A stretch of DNA of 21,014 nucleotides. Origin: CANHEE01 sp043777755 (GTDB lineage Bacteria > Bacteroidota > Bacteroidia > Chitinophagales > Saprospiraceae). The notes under the pieces were generated by a model. That model had not been told where the DNA came from. It ran no database searches and was given only the letters and a program-made list of their open reading frames with translations. The translations under genes and the position numbers were made by a program. Positions 13,288 to 21,014 of this stretch are shown piece by piece. Within the stretch, counting starts at the first letter, position 1, and each line of letters opens with the position of its first letter. The DNA lies in assembly GCA_043777755.1 (NCBI GenBank), contig JAYWHK010000252.1, positions 1 to 21,014 on the forward strand, in the 5' to 3' direction.

Positions 13288-16206
13288 CTATTCTTCTTTT
13301 CTTCGCATCGCTTTTTCATTTTCTTTGGAACTTGGCGATAAAAGCGGATTTGCAGATTCGTTGGTATCTCCAATTCTGATGCCTATAAAATTCAAATCAG
13401 TACGATTTGTATCCAAACTATTAATGGTAATACTTTCTGGAAAAGTATTGCTAAAAGGGTTCTGAAGGTTTGGAAATTGATAGGTTTGTGGAATAAATCG
13501 CCAGCCTTCACCATGTGCAAATGTATCTTGAAGCCCTAAAATAATCTTCCGAATAGCCACCATATCGGCCACGCTGATGGTACTACTTTTGTTGGCATCA
13601 GCAGCAATTATTCCTGTTGTATTAATTATTTTTTTAGTAGCCAAAATATGTTTTTGAATATCCAAAATATCAGCAGTAGAAAGTCCATTTTGTCCAGCGT
13701 CTTTTTTTGTTGGTTTTATAAGGATATTTGAGCCAATCGGAAATGTCGTTTTGAAACGAAATACGCCTGTACTGTCTGTTTTTACTTGGTATTTTTTAGT
13801 GCCAACAAAAGCATTAACCACAACATTTCTAACAGGTTTTAACCCCAGTGCCGTTTGGATTTTACCACTGACACTTAGTAAAGGAGGTGCTTTGTAAGTA
13901 ACAGAATCTATTGGGTAAGTCATTATTGCACGACCATGTGTTGCGGCTACCAATAAATTATTTTTTTCATCCCATTCAATATCGTATATAGGCAAGTAAG
14001 GCATATTGTTGCCTAATCGCTGCCAAAATTCGCCACTATTGATGGTGGCATAAATACCGCCATCTGTCGCAGCAAATAAAATAGAATCTGCATGATTTGG
14101 CAAAATAAACAAATCGTTCACTGCAAAAAGAGGAAGATTTCCATTGATGGACTTCCAGTTTTTACCATCTTCGGTTGATTTATGAATATGTGGCGTGAAA
14201 ACGTTATCTTTATAACCTGATTGGGTGATAAAAACTGTTTGATCTTTTGTTGGAGAAGTATGAATACTCGTAATATAACGTTTGGGTAGTCCTAAACCAA
14301 TGTCTGTCCAAGCATTTGGAAACTGAGAGGTATTTCTCCAAACCCTTCCGTCAGAAGTTCCTGCAAATATCTTATTTGTATCTTGCTTGGATTCGTCCAT
14401 ACACGACACAACGTGAAATATTGAACCAAAAACTGCACCATCTGTCAAATCTTCGCTCAATACTGACCAAACAGGGTTATTAATATTTGTATTTTTATAC
14501 ACTCGGTATGTTCCAAAATACATATTATTGGACACCAATTTGCTCACAAAATAAGGCGAATCCCAAGCCTTTCGGTCAGAAGTACTAATTCCAAAAGAGG
14601 CAAGCTGAAAAGTTTGTGCGCTATCTCTCGAAATCCAGAGTGTTCCGTATTGATTTTCTGTAAAAATATATTTTTTATTAGCTGGCGTAAAACTTGCTCT
14701 AAAACCATCGCCACCGTGAACCATTTTCCAATTGTTGATGTTGTCTTTTCCTCCAACCAACGTTCCATTGTCTTGCGCACCGCCACAATAGACTCCATTT
14801 CCATAAGGATGCGTTGTTACTTTGTAGTAAGCAGTAGATGGGATTTGTTCCATGGATTTCCAAGTCACACCATCATCATCAGAAGTATAAGCTCCTCCAT
14901 CACTTGCTAAATACATGGTATTTCCTCTTATAAAAAAATCGTGCATATCAACGTGAGCATCAGTACCTTCTGTGAGGTTATCCCAAGTTGCGCCATTGTC
15001 TTTGGTTCTCCATAAATCTACACCAAGCACATAAACATCATTGGCTGTTGCATATATTCTGCCAAAATACCAGCCAAATCCGCCTGAAAATTGGTCTGTA
15101 AAAATTGTATTTGTAATAATATTAGACCACGATGCTCCACCAGAAACAGTTTTATAAACACCTTTGATATAATCCTTGTCGCCCATAATTTCGGCATAAA
15201 CGGTATTTGAATTGGAAGGAGAATAAGCTAATCCAATGCGTCCATTTGCTGTTGCTGGTAGTCCAACGGTTTGATTAATGGCACTGTTTCCACTAAAACC
15301 ATCGTTTGATTTTACGATACGGCAATTTGGTCCATTAACAATTGATTCTTTATTGTTACGAATCCTATCCCAGCCAGCAATAAAAATTTGTTGTGCATTA
15401 AACGGATTCATTGCAATGTCAATTACACCAGCTTGGTCGCTAAAATAATAGGCTTTTGTCCATGAAGTGCCGCCATCGCTTGTTTTATACAAACCTCGGT
15501 GTTCGTTGCGTTCAAAAGGTAAGCCCATTGCGCCAACATAAACAAGGTCAGGATTCGTCGGATGAACAACTATTTTTGAGATAATTCTGGTTTCGTTCAG
15601 ACCAATATTTTTCCAAGTTTCGCCGCCATCAGTACTTTTATAAACACCATTTCCAATAAAAGGGTAGCCTGTGATGTTTGGATCACCCGTACCAACATAG
15701 ACAATGTTAGGATTGCTTGGTGCGTAGGCAATATGACCAATGGCAAGGATATTTTCTTTGTCAAAAATAGGTTTCCAGTTTTTTCCAGCGTCAATTGTTT
15801 TCCAAATGCCACCTGTCGCAAAACCAACTAAGCGAATATCTGTATTTGTTGGGTGAACAGCTATGGAATTTATTCTTCCTCGGATATTGGTTGGACCTTG
15901 CAATGTCCAAGGTTGTTCAAAACCTTTTTGTGCGCCAGCTCGTGCCTCATCTTGGTTTTGTGCTTTTTCAAAAGCAGTTCGGTAGGCTTTGAGGTCTAAA
16001 TATTCGTCAGGATAAGCTCTTTGTTGATAAAAAAACTCGTCAGGGCGCATTTCGCCTTTTTTTTCATATTTTTTTTCATAGATTTCTTCTAATTTCTCTT
16101 TTTTTTGTTTTTTAAAAAAAGAAAAATTAGATTTTTGCTGCGCTTGGGACTCGGCAACAGAAAGTAGAAATATTATTGATACTACAATGGTTTTGAGCAT
16201 GCTCAT
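13288..16206 (-). CDS. Sortilin-like Asp-box protein with dockerin-like C-terminus
   Basis: 972 residues. A signal peptide covers residues 1-22 (MSMLKTIVVSIIFLLSVAESQA|Q; an alternative ATG is at 16200). A Lys/Glu-rich stretch (about 25-60) follows. The body (about 95-765) carries at least nine Asp-box motifs of VPS10/BNR beta-propeller type, such as STDGGETW, TSDGGTSW, DAGKNW, TKDNGATW, SDDDGVTW and STEDGKNW. A carboxypeptidase-regulatory-like Ig domain lies at about 777-835, then a dockerin-like domain (836-896: GLSTADILDIQKHIL and DANKSSTISVADMVAIRKIIL). The end (897-972) lacks an obvious T9SS sorting domain and finishes in a charged tail. Such proteins act outside the cell, as carbohydrate- or protein-binding surfaces or enzymes; a specific activity cannot be assigned. 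It starts 33 bases after the omp28-type gene and is probably in one operon with it. Confidence 0.88.
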   Translation of the reverse strand: MSMLKTIVVSIIFLLSVAESQAQQKSNFSFFKKQKKEKLEEIYEKKYEKKGEMRPDEFFYQQRAYPDEYLDLKAYRTAFEKAQNQDEARAGAQKGFEQPWTLQGPTNIRGRINSIAVHPTNTDIRLVGFATGGIWKTIDAGKNWKPIFDKENILAIGHIAYAPSNPNIVYVGTGDPNITGYPFIGNGVYKSTDGGETWKNIGLNETRIISKIVVHPTNPDLVYVGAMGLPFERNEHRGLYKTSDGGTSWTKAYYFSDQAGVIDIAMNPFNAQQIFIAGWDRIRNNKESIVNGPNCRIVKSNDGFSGNSAINQTVGLPATANGRIGLAYSPSNSNTVYAEIMGDKDYIKGVYKTVSGGASWSNIITNTIFTDQFSGGFGWYFGRIYATANDVYVLGVDLWRTKDNGATWDNLTEGTDAHVDMHDFFIRGNTMYLASDGGAYTSDDDGVTWKSMEQIPSTAYYKVTTHPYGNGVYCGGAQDNGTLVGGKDNINNWKMVHGGDGFRASFTPANKKYIFTENQYGTLWISRDSAQTFQLASFGISTSDRKAWDSPYFVSKLVSNNMYFGTYRVYKNTNINNPVWSVLSEDLTDGAVFGSIFHVVSCMDESKQDTNKIFAGTSDGRVWRNTSQFPNAWTDIGLGLPKRYITSIHTSPTKDQTVFITQSGYKDNVFTPHIHKSTEDGKNWKSINGNLPLFAVNDLFILPNHADSILFAATDGGIYATINSGEFWQRLGNNMPYLPIYDIEWDEKNNLLVAATHGRAIMTYPIDSVTYKAPPLLSVSGKIQTALGLKPVRNVVVNAFVGTKKYQVKTDSTGVFRFKTTFPIGSNILIKPTKKDAGQNGLSTADILDIQKHILATKKIINTTGIIAADANKSSTISVADMVAIRKIILGLQDTFAHGEGWRFIPQTYQFPNLQNPFSNTFPESITINSLDTNRTDLNFIGIRIGDTNESANPLLSPSSKENEKAMRRKEE
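13519..13701 (-). other. Dockerin-like domain in the sortilin-like protein
   Basis: Encodes residues 836-896. Two helix segments, each preceded by a loop: the second (D870-A-N872-K-S874 ... D881) fits a calcium-binding dockerin loop with the 12th-position Asp. The first (G841-L-S-T-A-D846) keeps the ST-D signature but lacks the full set of acidic ligands. This doublet is familiar at the C-termini of Bacteroidota secreted proteins. Confidence 0.7.
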
Positions 16207-16239
16207 GGTTTTAGGAAAAATTATGTTGGATTTTAGTAA

Positions 16240-17088
16240 CTATTTCATTTTTTCAGCTTCCACCTGTACAACATCTTTGCTCGTGCCTGTTTTGTGTAAA
16301 ATTGCGATTACTTGACAGTTTTTAGCCGCAAAATTATTGGGAATGGTATAATTAATTGAACGACCAATCGTTGCACCTTTTGTCAATTTTTCAGTGATGG
16401 CATCGCCTTGTGCAGCGGTCAAAATATCTCTCAAAACATGGCGGTGTACATAATCTACTTTTGTACCACTTGGTGTTTTTTGGGCATCTACAATATTATC
16501 TTCTACAATCATCACTGTGTAAGCATAAGTACCTACAAGTTCTTCTTTAATATCGAATTGTGCGTTTATTTGCCATTTTCGAGTACTTGCGTCATAACTA
16601 TTCTTAAAAATAATAGCCACATTGCTTGTTTCTTTGCTTTCTTGTTGTACCAAACTCGCCCATTGATCCTTGCTTCCTGCCACAAGAGAGCCATCGTTTT
16701 CACGTACTTCTCTATTGATGACCGCTGCAGGATAGCCTGCTGGTTCACCCAAAAAAAGCTGTAATTCGTTTCCTTTGATGGTCGTAAAATCAAATTTTGC
16801 TTCTTTGGGCAATTGCGATTTTTTGGTAAAAAAACCAGCATGAATACCAACCAATATCAGATTTTCTTTGTAGATGTCGTGTAGGTTATTTAACGCTGCT
16901 GCGCCATCAGGACAGTTTACACAACCTGCACCAGTGTATTCTTCCACCAATATTTTTTTAGTAACACTTGTTCCTGTTGGATTTGGCGTTACGTTTCCTC
17001 CCAGTTTTGGAATTAAAATAGGTTCTTCTCGACAAGCGGAAAAGATTAAAAAAGACAGTAAAAATAAGGCGAAATAGTTATTCTTCAT
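16240..17088 (-). CDS. Omp28-type outer membrane lipoprotein
   Basis: 282 residues. The N-terminus is a lipoprotein signal with lipobox LIFSAC, giving lipidated Cys19. The Omp28 hallmark follows: KKILVEEYTGAGCVNCPDG (44-62), a thioredoxin-like segment with C56-V-N-C59. Later segments (EEYTGAGC...HAGF, the AGYPAAVINRE motif at about 125-135, HRHVLRDIL) also match the Omp28-related family. Omp28 from Porphyromonas gingivalis is described as a surface protein; whether the CxxC is redox active here is unknown. A good promoter precedes it, and the sortilin-like gene follows 33 bases after its stop, so the two are likely co-transcribed. Confidence 0.9.
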   Translation of the reverse strand: MKNNYFALFLLSFLIFSACREEPILIPKLGGNVTPNPTGTSVTKKILVEEYTGAGCVNCPDGAAALNNLHDIYKENLILVGIHAGFFTKKSQLPKEAKFDFTTIKGNELQLFLGEPAGYPAAVINREVRENDGSLVAGSKDQWASLVQQESKETSNVAIIFKNSYDASTRKWQINAQFDIKEELVGTYAYTVMIVEDNIVDAQKTPSGTKVDYVHRHVLRDILTAAQGDAITEKLTKGATIGRSINYTIPNNFAAKNCQVIAILHKTGTSKDVVQVEAEKMK

Positions 17089-17140
17089 TGATAAAGTATA
17101 ATTGAAAATTGTGTCAAAATGCCAATTTAAGGTATTTGTA

Positions 17141-17171
17141 CAAAGGTAAGGGCTTATTATGATTTTTACAA
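17141..17171 (-). promoter_or_regulatory. Promoter of the omp28-type operon
   Basis: On the minus strand TTG (17169-17171) is followed after 20 bases by TACCTTTG (17141-17148), an exact TAnnTTTG box with good -33 spacing. Transcription would start near 17134, about 45 bases before the ATG. The TTTG of the box is half of a 10-bp palindrome, TTTGTACAAA (17135-17144). Confidence 0.6.
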
Positions 17172-17189
17172 TATTAATGGTCTAATTTC

Positions 17190-18587
17190 TCATTTTAGTT
17201 CTTCTATTTTAGCCAGCAACCACTTTTTTTCAGCAATTGCTTTGGTTTCTTGGATTTCGGTTTCAAGTTGAATCAACATTTTTTGTCCGTCTATGAGCAA
17301 AAGTTGTTTGGTGAATTTGATAAGGTTGAGGTAGTTTTCTTTGTGGTAAGCAATCTGGCTTTTGCGTTTGATGTAGGTGCGCATCGCTTCGAGGTGTGCT
17401 TCGAGCACATCATCGGCAGAGGTTTCATACAAGGCTTTGAGTAAAAGTGCTTTTGCAGCGAGGTTTATCAGTATATCTTCGTAATCAGCCTCTTGCAAAA
17501 GTTCCAATACTTTGCTGTGATTTTTTTGCTCATAAAAGAGTCGTGCAAGGCAATGCTTATAGTTGCCTTCTCGGTGCGATGGTTCGAGTTCATTTTTATA
17601 ATCTTCGATGAATGTTTCTGCCCAAGCGTATTCTTGTAAAGTCAGTGCAAGCGTCACAACATTGCGATAAGTAAATTTTGTAATAAAATTATTGATGTAT
17701 AAATGCCTGTTTTTCAAGCCTTTCTGATACAATTCTAATTCTGGTTTGAGAAAATCTGCTTCACCACTGTTGTGCTTTTTTATACAATAATTGATGCCTA
17801 TGAGGTATAAATCACGGGCTTCATCAGGTGGAAAAATGCTACTGTACTCAAATAAAAGATTTTTGAAAGCAAAAAAATAGGTCGTATTTTCTGGTTCTGA
17901 TAGACTTTTGAAGGCAAAATAATAAACACCTACTGACGGGATTTTATCCAAATTGTTGCGCTCAACGTGTGCAATAATTTCTGTAATCATACTTTGTTCA
18001 TGAATTACTTTATAGACATTTTGGTAATTCACGGCAAGGCAAGCCTGCCGAAGTATTAAGGTGTAATAAGCATGGTCAAGATGATTGGAAATGTCTTGCA
18101 AACGGGAGCTTTCTTTGCGTATAGCAGAGTCAAAGCGGTAGCCTTCAAGCTCTAATTCATATTGTTGAAAATGATAATTTGCATTTCTAAATACTTGATT
18201 GTCAATGTCTTGTTTGGCTTCTGTGAAGACACGAAGAAAATGTTTTTCCAAATTCCGCAAACGATATTGTTCTGCTGCGATGCGTTTATTTTTAGAAATA
18301 TCTATTTTTGCATTTTCGGCTGCCCAAAAATCTTCAATCAATTGCAACAACAAACTACTCGCAAGACGTACTTTATGGTCGTCGTATTTTTTTTCAGAAG
18401 GAAACATTTTTTCAAAGGTTTGTTCCTTTGAAGGGATATTTTTGTGCTTCGTTTCTGTTAAAAAAGCAAACAACACTTGTACATCTTCCCGTTGATTGAA
18501 ATAAGGAGAAGCCAAAAATTTTTTAATTTCTCTGATTTCTCGCTTATCAAGCGTATTAATCGTTTGAAAAAGTAAAGTTTCTTTCAT
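17190..18587 (-). CDS. Conserved helical hypothetical protein
   Basis: 465 residues, no signal peptide, cytoplasmic by appearance. The N-terminus (LFQTINTLDKREIREIKKFLASPYFNQRED) has the look of a Bacteroidota-restricted family I have seen only as hypothetical, which typically opens with a Leu-x-x-Leu, Asp-x-x-Glu, Phe, SPYFN pattern. The remainder is strongly helical with TPR-like spacing (LARLFYEQKNHSKVLELLQEA, ALLLKALYETSADDVLEAHLEAM) and ends in a Glu/Lys-rich helix. No catalytic motif is visible. ATG at 18587 follows a TATTTTTG -7 box. It precedes the omp28-type gene by 101 bases, which contain that gene's own promoter. Confidence 0.85.
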   Translation of the reverse strand: MKETLLFQTINTLDKREIREIKKFLASPYFNQREDVQVLFAFLTETKHKNIPSKEQTFEKMFPSEKKYDDHKVRLASSLLLQLIEDFWAAENAKIDISKNKRIAAEQYRLRNLEKHFLRVFTEAKQDIDNQVFRNANYHFQQYELELEGYRFDSAIRKESSRLQDISNHLDHAYYTLILRQACLAVNYQNVYKVIHEQSMITEIIAHVERNNLDKIPSVGVYYFAFKSLSEPENTTYFFAFKNLLFEYSSIFPPDEARDLYLIGINYCIKKHNSGEADFLKPELELYQKGLKNRHLYINNFITKFTYRNVVTLALTLQEYAWAETFIEDYKNELEPSHREGNYKHCLARLFYEQKNHSKVLELLQEADYEDILINLAAKALLLKALYETSADDVLEAHLEAMRTYIKRKSQIAYHKENYLNLIKFTKQLLLIDGQKMLIQLETEIQETKAIAEKKWLLAKIEELK

Positions 18588-18610
18588 GCTTAATTTTTTA
18601 TAATTTTTTA

Positions 18611-18618
18611 CAAAAATA
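18611..18618 (-). promoter_or_regulatory. -7 box for the helical hypothetical gene
   Basis: CAAAAATA on the plus strand reads TATTTTTG on the minus strand, an exact TAnnTTTG match 23 bases before the ATG at 18587. No -33 element is seen. The AT-rich setting makes chance matches likely. Confidence 0.4.
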
Positions 18619-18765
18619 ATTATAAAATACTAATAATCAGTTATTTATTAAAAAATAATTTAAAATATTTTTTACAATTGCCATTTTTTGTATTTGGAGG
18701 TGTGAAAAAAATACCTTCAAATTTGTACTATGAAATTTAATACAACAAAATTAAAACTTTTTAAC

Positions 18766-20931
18766 ATGAAAAAAATCGTCCCTATTCTCCTTTTCTTTTG
18801 CGTTTTTGCATTTCGTAGCATAGCGCAAAGCACGCCACCTGTTTTAATAAAAGTTATTACGACAGAAACGGCAACTACCATAAAAGCAGATATTGTAGTT
18901 TTTTGTAAGGATATTATTGTTGGTTTTCAATTGCCAATTCGTTGGAACAGCGCAGTGGTAGCGAAGCCCAAGAGCATAGAAAGTAGTACTTTGTCTAATT
19001 TTGGAGCGGGTACTTATTCGATAGAAAATGACTATGCCAATGTATTGTGGTTTTCTAACGGTGGTTCAAATTCAGGTCAATACCTCAACGGGAAAGTTAT
19101 CTTGTCCACAGTTTTCAATAAAATAAAAGATGGAAACGCCAATATTAGGGTTGCAGAAACACCTATTCCGATTGAATTTGTAGGTTTAAACTATAAGATA
19201 CTACCGCACCATAACCTTGGTATTTTAGAAAGTCCTCACGCCATTAAAGGTCGTGTTTTTGCAGATTCAGACCAAAATTGCAGTATTAATACAGGTGATA
19301 ATCCTTATTTTGGCATGGCTGTCAAAGCATCTCACCCAAGTGACGGTGATTTTTATGCCTACACGGAAGCAGATGGTTCTTTTAAATTATATACATTGAA
19401 TCCGAGCTTGCCTTATACAGTTAGTGTTGTTGTTAAAGATTCTTCTTTGTGGACTCCTTGTACAAAAAGTATGGCAGTGATACCGCAAAACGATACATTA
19501 AAGAGTTTTAATTTTCTAATAAAAGCAAAAAATGCTTGTATCAAAAGCAATGTTGAAGTAAGTGTTCCTTTCCTAAGACGTTGTTTTTCAAATACTTATA
19601 CTTTGGATTATCAAAATACAGGTACGTTGCCGATGCAGAACGCTTATATTCTACTCAACCTTGACAAAGATTTGATTTTGGAAACGATGACTTTACCTTA
19701 CACGAATTTGGGCAATCAGCAGTTCAAAGTTGAACTTGGTAATCTTCCGATTGGTGCTTATGGCGTGTTTTATTTTACAGCAAAATTGAATTGCACTACG
19801 ACAACATTGGGGCAAACGCATTGTGTAGAAGCTACGCTTTTTCCTGAAAACAATTGTGATAACAATAACGCCAAAATCAGCATAAAACCAACGTGTAGCA
19901 ATGGAAACGTAAATTTTGAGTTGCAAAATCAAGGAATCTTGTCTGAAAAAGACCTTACTTATTTGATTATTGAAGATGATATGATATTCAAACAGGGAAA
20001 TATTCCTAATTTTTCACCAACTCAGATTATTAATAAAGATGTACCAGCAAATGGGGCAGTATGGCGCATGGAAATCAGAAAAAACAATGTTTTATTGGCT
20101 TCTAACTTTTACGAAGCGTGTGGAACAAACGCTCAGGGTAAGTTTAGTACGGGTTTCCCAATGCAATATGCACAAGCAAATACGAAATCCAATACAGACA
20201 AAGAATGTAAGCAAAGTATAGGTGCTTATGACCCAAATGACAAGCAAGGTTTTCCTTCGGGTGTTGGCACAAAGCATTATCTTGACGAAAACACGGACAT
20301 AGATTATTTAATTCGTTTCCAAAATACAGGAACAGACACTGCTTTCAATGTTAGAATAGAAGATAAAATTGACTTTACTTTGTTGGATTTGTCCAAAATT
20401 CGCATCTTGTCAAGTAGTCATAAAATGACTTGGAGTATCAAAAATAAAAATACATTGGTCTTTGATTTTAAGGATATTATGTTGGTTGATAGTTTCAAAA
20501 ATGAAAAACTGTCACACGGTTTTGTCAGTTTCAGCATTGCTCAAAAATACAATAATCCATTGCAATCTATTATAAAAAACAAAGCGTATATTTATTTTGA
20601 CTTTAACGAACCTGTGATTACCAACGAAACATTCCATACGATTGGGCGTGATTTTTTAAGTATCAATACCCAAAATATTTTTATTCCTGATGTTTCGGTT
20701 GTTTTAAAACCAAATCCATTTTCAACGCAAGCTCTTTTAGAAATCAGTGGTAATATCAGCGGTGATTTACGATTGGAAGTACTTGATTTGTTCGGGCGAA
20801 AAATACAAGAACAAAACAGCAGTAATGCTCAATTTGAACTGAGTAAAAACCATTTTCAAGAAGGTTTGTATCTTTACAGAATCTATAAAGGTACGCAATT
20901 GATAGCAAATGGTAAATTTATAGTGCAATAA
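18766..20931 (+). CDS. T9SS cargo protein with cohesin-like N-terminal domain
   Basis: 721 residues from ATG at 18766, chosen because MKKIVPILLFFCVFAFRSIA|Q is a compact signal peptide; ATG at 18730 would add 12 polar residues. Residues 22-155 form a beta-rich domain with cohesin-like features (IVGFQLPIRWN, an early VPI-like strand, GKVILSTVFNKIKDG). Residues 160-250 resemble an SdrD-B/carboxypeptidase-regulatory domain (KGRVFADSDQNCSI, YTEADGSFKLYTL). Residues about 255-480 look like repeated Ig/DUF11-type strands. Residues about 490-640 match the conserved domain often found before T9SS tails (GAYDPNDKQGFP, YLIRFQNTGTDTAFNVRIEDKID, AYIYFDFNEPVIT). The end (644-721: LKPNPFS, LDLFGRKI, GLYLYRIY, GKFIVQ) is a type A T9SS sorting domain. 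It is expected on the cell surface or released. The gene downstream begins 28 bases later, probably in the same operon. Confidence 0.88.
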   Translation: MKKIVPILLFFCVFAFRSIAQSTPPVLIKVITTETATTIKADIVVFCKDIIVGFQLPIRWNSAVVAKPKSIESSTLSNFGAGTYSIENDYANVLWFSNGGSNSGQYLNGKVILSTVFNKIKDGNANIRVAETPIPIEFVGLNYKILPHHNLGILESPHAIKGRVFADSDQNCSINTGDNPYFGMAVKASHPSDGDFYAYTEADGSFKLYTLNPSLPYTVSVVVKDSSLWTPCTKSMAVIPQNDTLKSFNFLIKAKNACIKSNVEVSVPFLRRCFSNTYTLDYQNTGTLPMQNAYILLNLDKDLILETMTLPYTNLGNQQFKVELGNLPIGAYGVFYFTAKLNCTTTTLGQTHCVEATLFPENNCDNNNAKISIKPTCSNGNVNFELQNQGILSEKDLTYLIIEDDMIFKQGNIPNFSPTQIINKDVPANGAVWRMEIRKNNVLLASNFYEACGTNAQGKFSTGFPMQYAQANTKSNTDKECKQSIGAYDPNDKQGFPSGVGTKHYLDENTDIDYLIRFQNTGTDTAFNVRIEDKIDFTLLDLSKIRILSSSHKMTWSIKNKNTLVFDFKDIMLVDSFKNEKLSHGFVSFSIAQKYNNPLQSIIKNKAYIYFDFNEPVITNETFHTIGRDFLSINTQNIFIPDVSVVLKPNPFSTQALLEISGNISGDLRLEVLDLFGRKIQEQNSSNAQFELSKNHFQEGLYLYRIYKGTQLIANGKFIVQ
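18829..19230 (+). other. Possible cohesin-like domain in the T9SS cargo protein
   Basis: Encodes residues 22-155. The pattern of a strand, then GFQLPIRWN with a small residue block, then SNFGAGTYSIENDYANVLWFSN and a GKVILSTVF strand resembles the order of strands in cohesin modules. Other Bacteroidota beta-sandwich domains would look similar, so this is a fold guess, not a match. Confidence 0.4.
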
Positions 20932-20957
20932 AATATTTCAAAACTAAAATATTTCAA
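20930..20957 (+). repeat. 12-bp direct repeat before the last gene
   Basis: AAAATATTTCAA is present at 20930-20941 and again at 20946-20957, directly before the ATG at 20960. The first copy overlaps the stop codon of the T9SS cargo gene. It may be a chance AT-rich duplication. Confidence 0.5.
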
Positions 20958-20959
20958 CA

Positions 20960-21014
20960 ATGAAAAATATAATCTTACATTCAATCTTTTTCCTTTTTTT
21001 TATAAAAGGAAATG
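20960..21014 (+). CDS. N-terminus of an exported protein, cut by the window end
   Basis: The frame from ATG at 20960 gives MKNIILHSIFFLFFIKGN and stays open to the last base. A Lys-Asn start and a Leu/Ile/Phe-rich core suggest a signal peptide. It lies 28 bases after the T9SS cargo gene on the same strand, so it is probably co-transcribed with it. Too little is present to say what it is. Confidence 0.6.
   Translation, partial: MKNIILHSIFFLFFIKGN

Noticed and set aside
1..21014. Phage, integrative element or defence island
   Set aside because: No integrase, transposase, tRNA-end repeat or defence gene is visible, and the genes are mostly housekeeping or envelope types.

Overview
The window looks like a chromosomal segment of an AT-rich Bacteroidota, probably a Cytophagia/Saprospiria-type gliding or surface-active bacterium. 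The clues are TAnnTTTG promoter -7 boxes, a type IX secretion (T9SS) C-terminal sorting domain, an Omp28-type lipoprotein, a sortilin-like Asp-box protein with a Bacteroidota dockerin-like tail, and several Bacteroidota-type conserved hypotheticals. I see no rRNA, tRNA, CRISPR array, insertion sequence or phage gene. The layout is ordinary core/accessory chromosome rather than a mobile island.

Layout. Positions 1-1829 hold an exported hypothetical protein (+) that converges, with only 2 bp between stop codons, on a YigZ/IMPACT-family gene (-). Positions 1830-2422 are a 593-bp gap with a small degenerate repeat cluster and a terminator-like hairpin. Positions 2423-7639 are a run of minus-strand genes: a cNMP/CBS/DUF294 regulator, a WG-repeat protein, an ElaA-like acetyltransferase, a PIN-domain protein and purC. 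A perfect 30-bp-stem hairpin sits between the first two. Positions 7796-9013 (+) encode a COG1078-type HD phosphohydrolase.

Positions 9213-13223 (+) are the most distinctive part. The first gene encodes a 785-residue exported protein built from 22 modules of about 23 residues, two Gly-rich linkers and a C-terminal peptidoglycan-binding domain. The second encodes a coiled-coil protein with an internal duplication and an acidic Ala/Val/Glu tail. Both use CGT-rich, apparently translation-optimised codons. They are separated by a strong terminator, and a second, bidirectional one closes the block.

Positions 13288-18587 (-) hold a conserved helical protein followed by an omp28-type lipoprotein gene and a sortilin-like gene that look like an operon. 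Positions 18766-20931 (+) encode a T9SS cargo protein with a possible cohesin-like N-terminal domain. A further exported protein starts at 20960 and runs off the window.

How they may work together: purC is housekeeping purine synthesis. The right half is cell-envelope and secretion oriented (repeat protein, Omp28, sortilin-like protein, T9SS cargo). The best candidate for something undescribed is the repeat protein, whose 23-residue module changes its charge pattern halfway along the chain. A weaker one is the nearby dockerin-like/cohesin-like domain pair. Everything here was read by eye, without alignment or database search.
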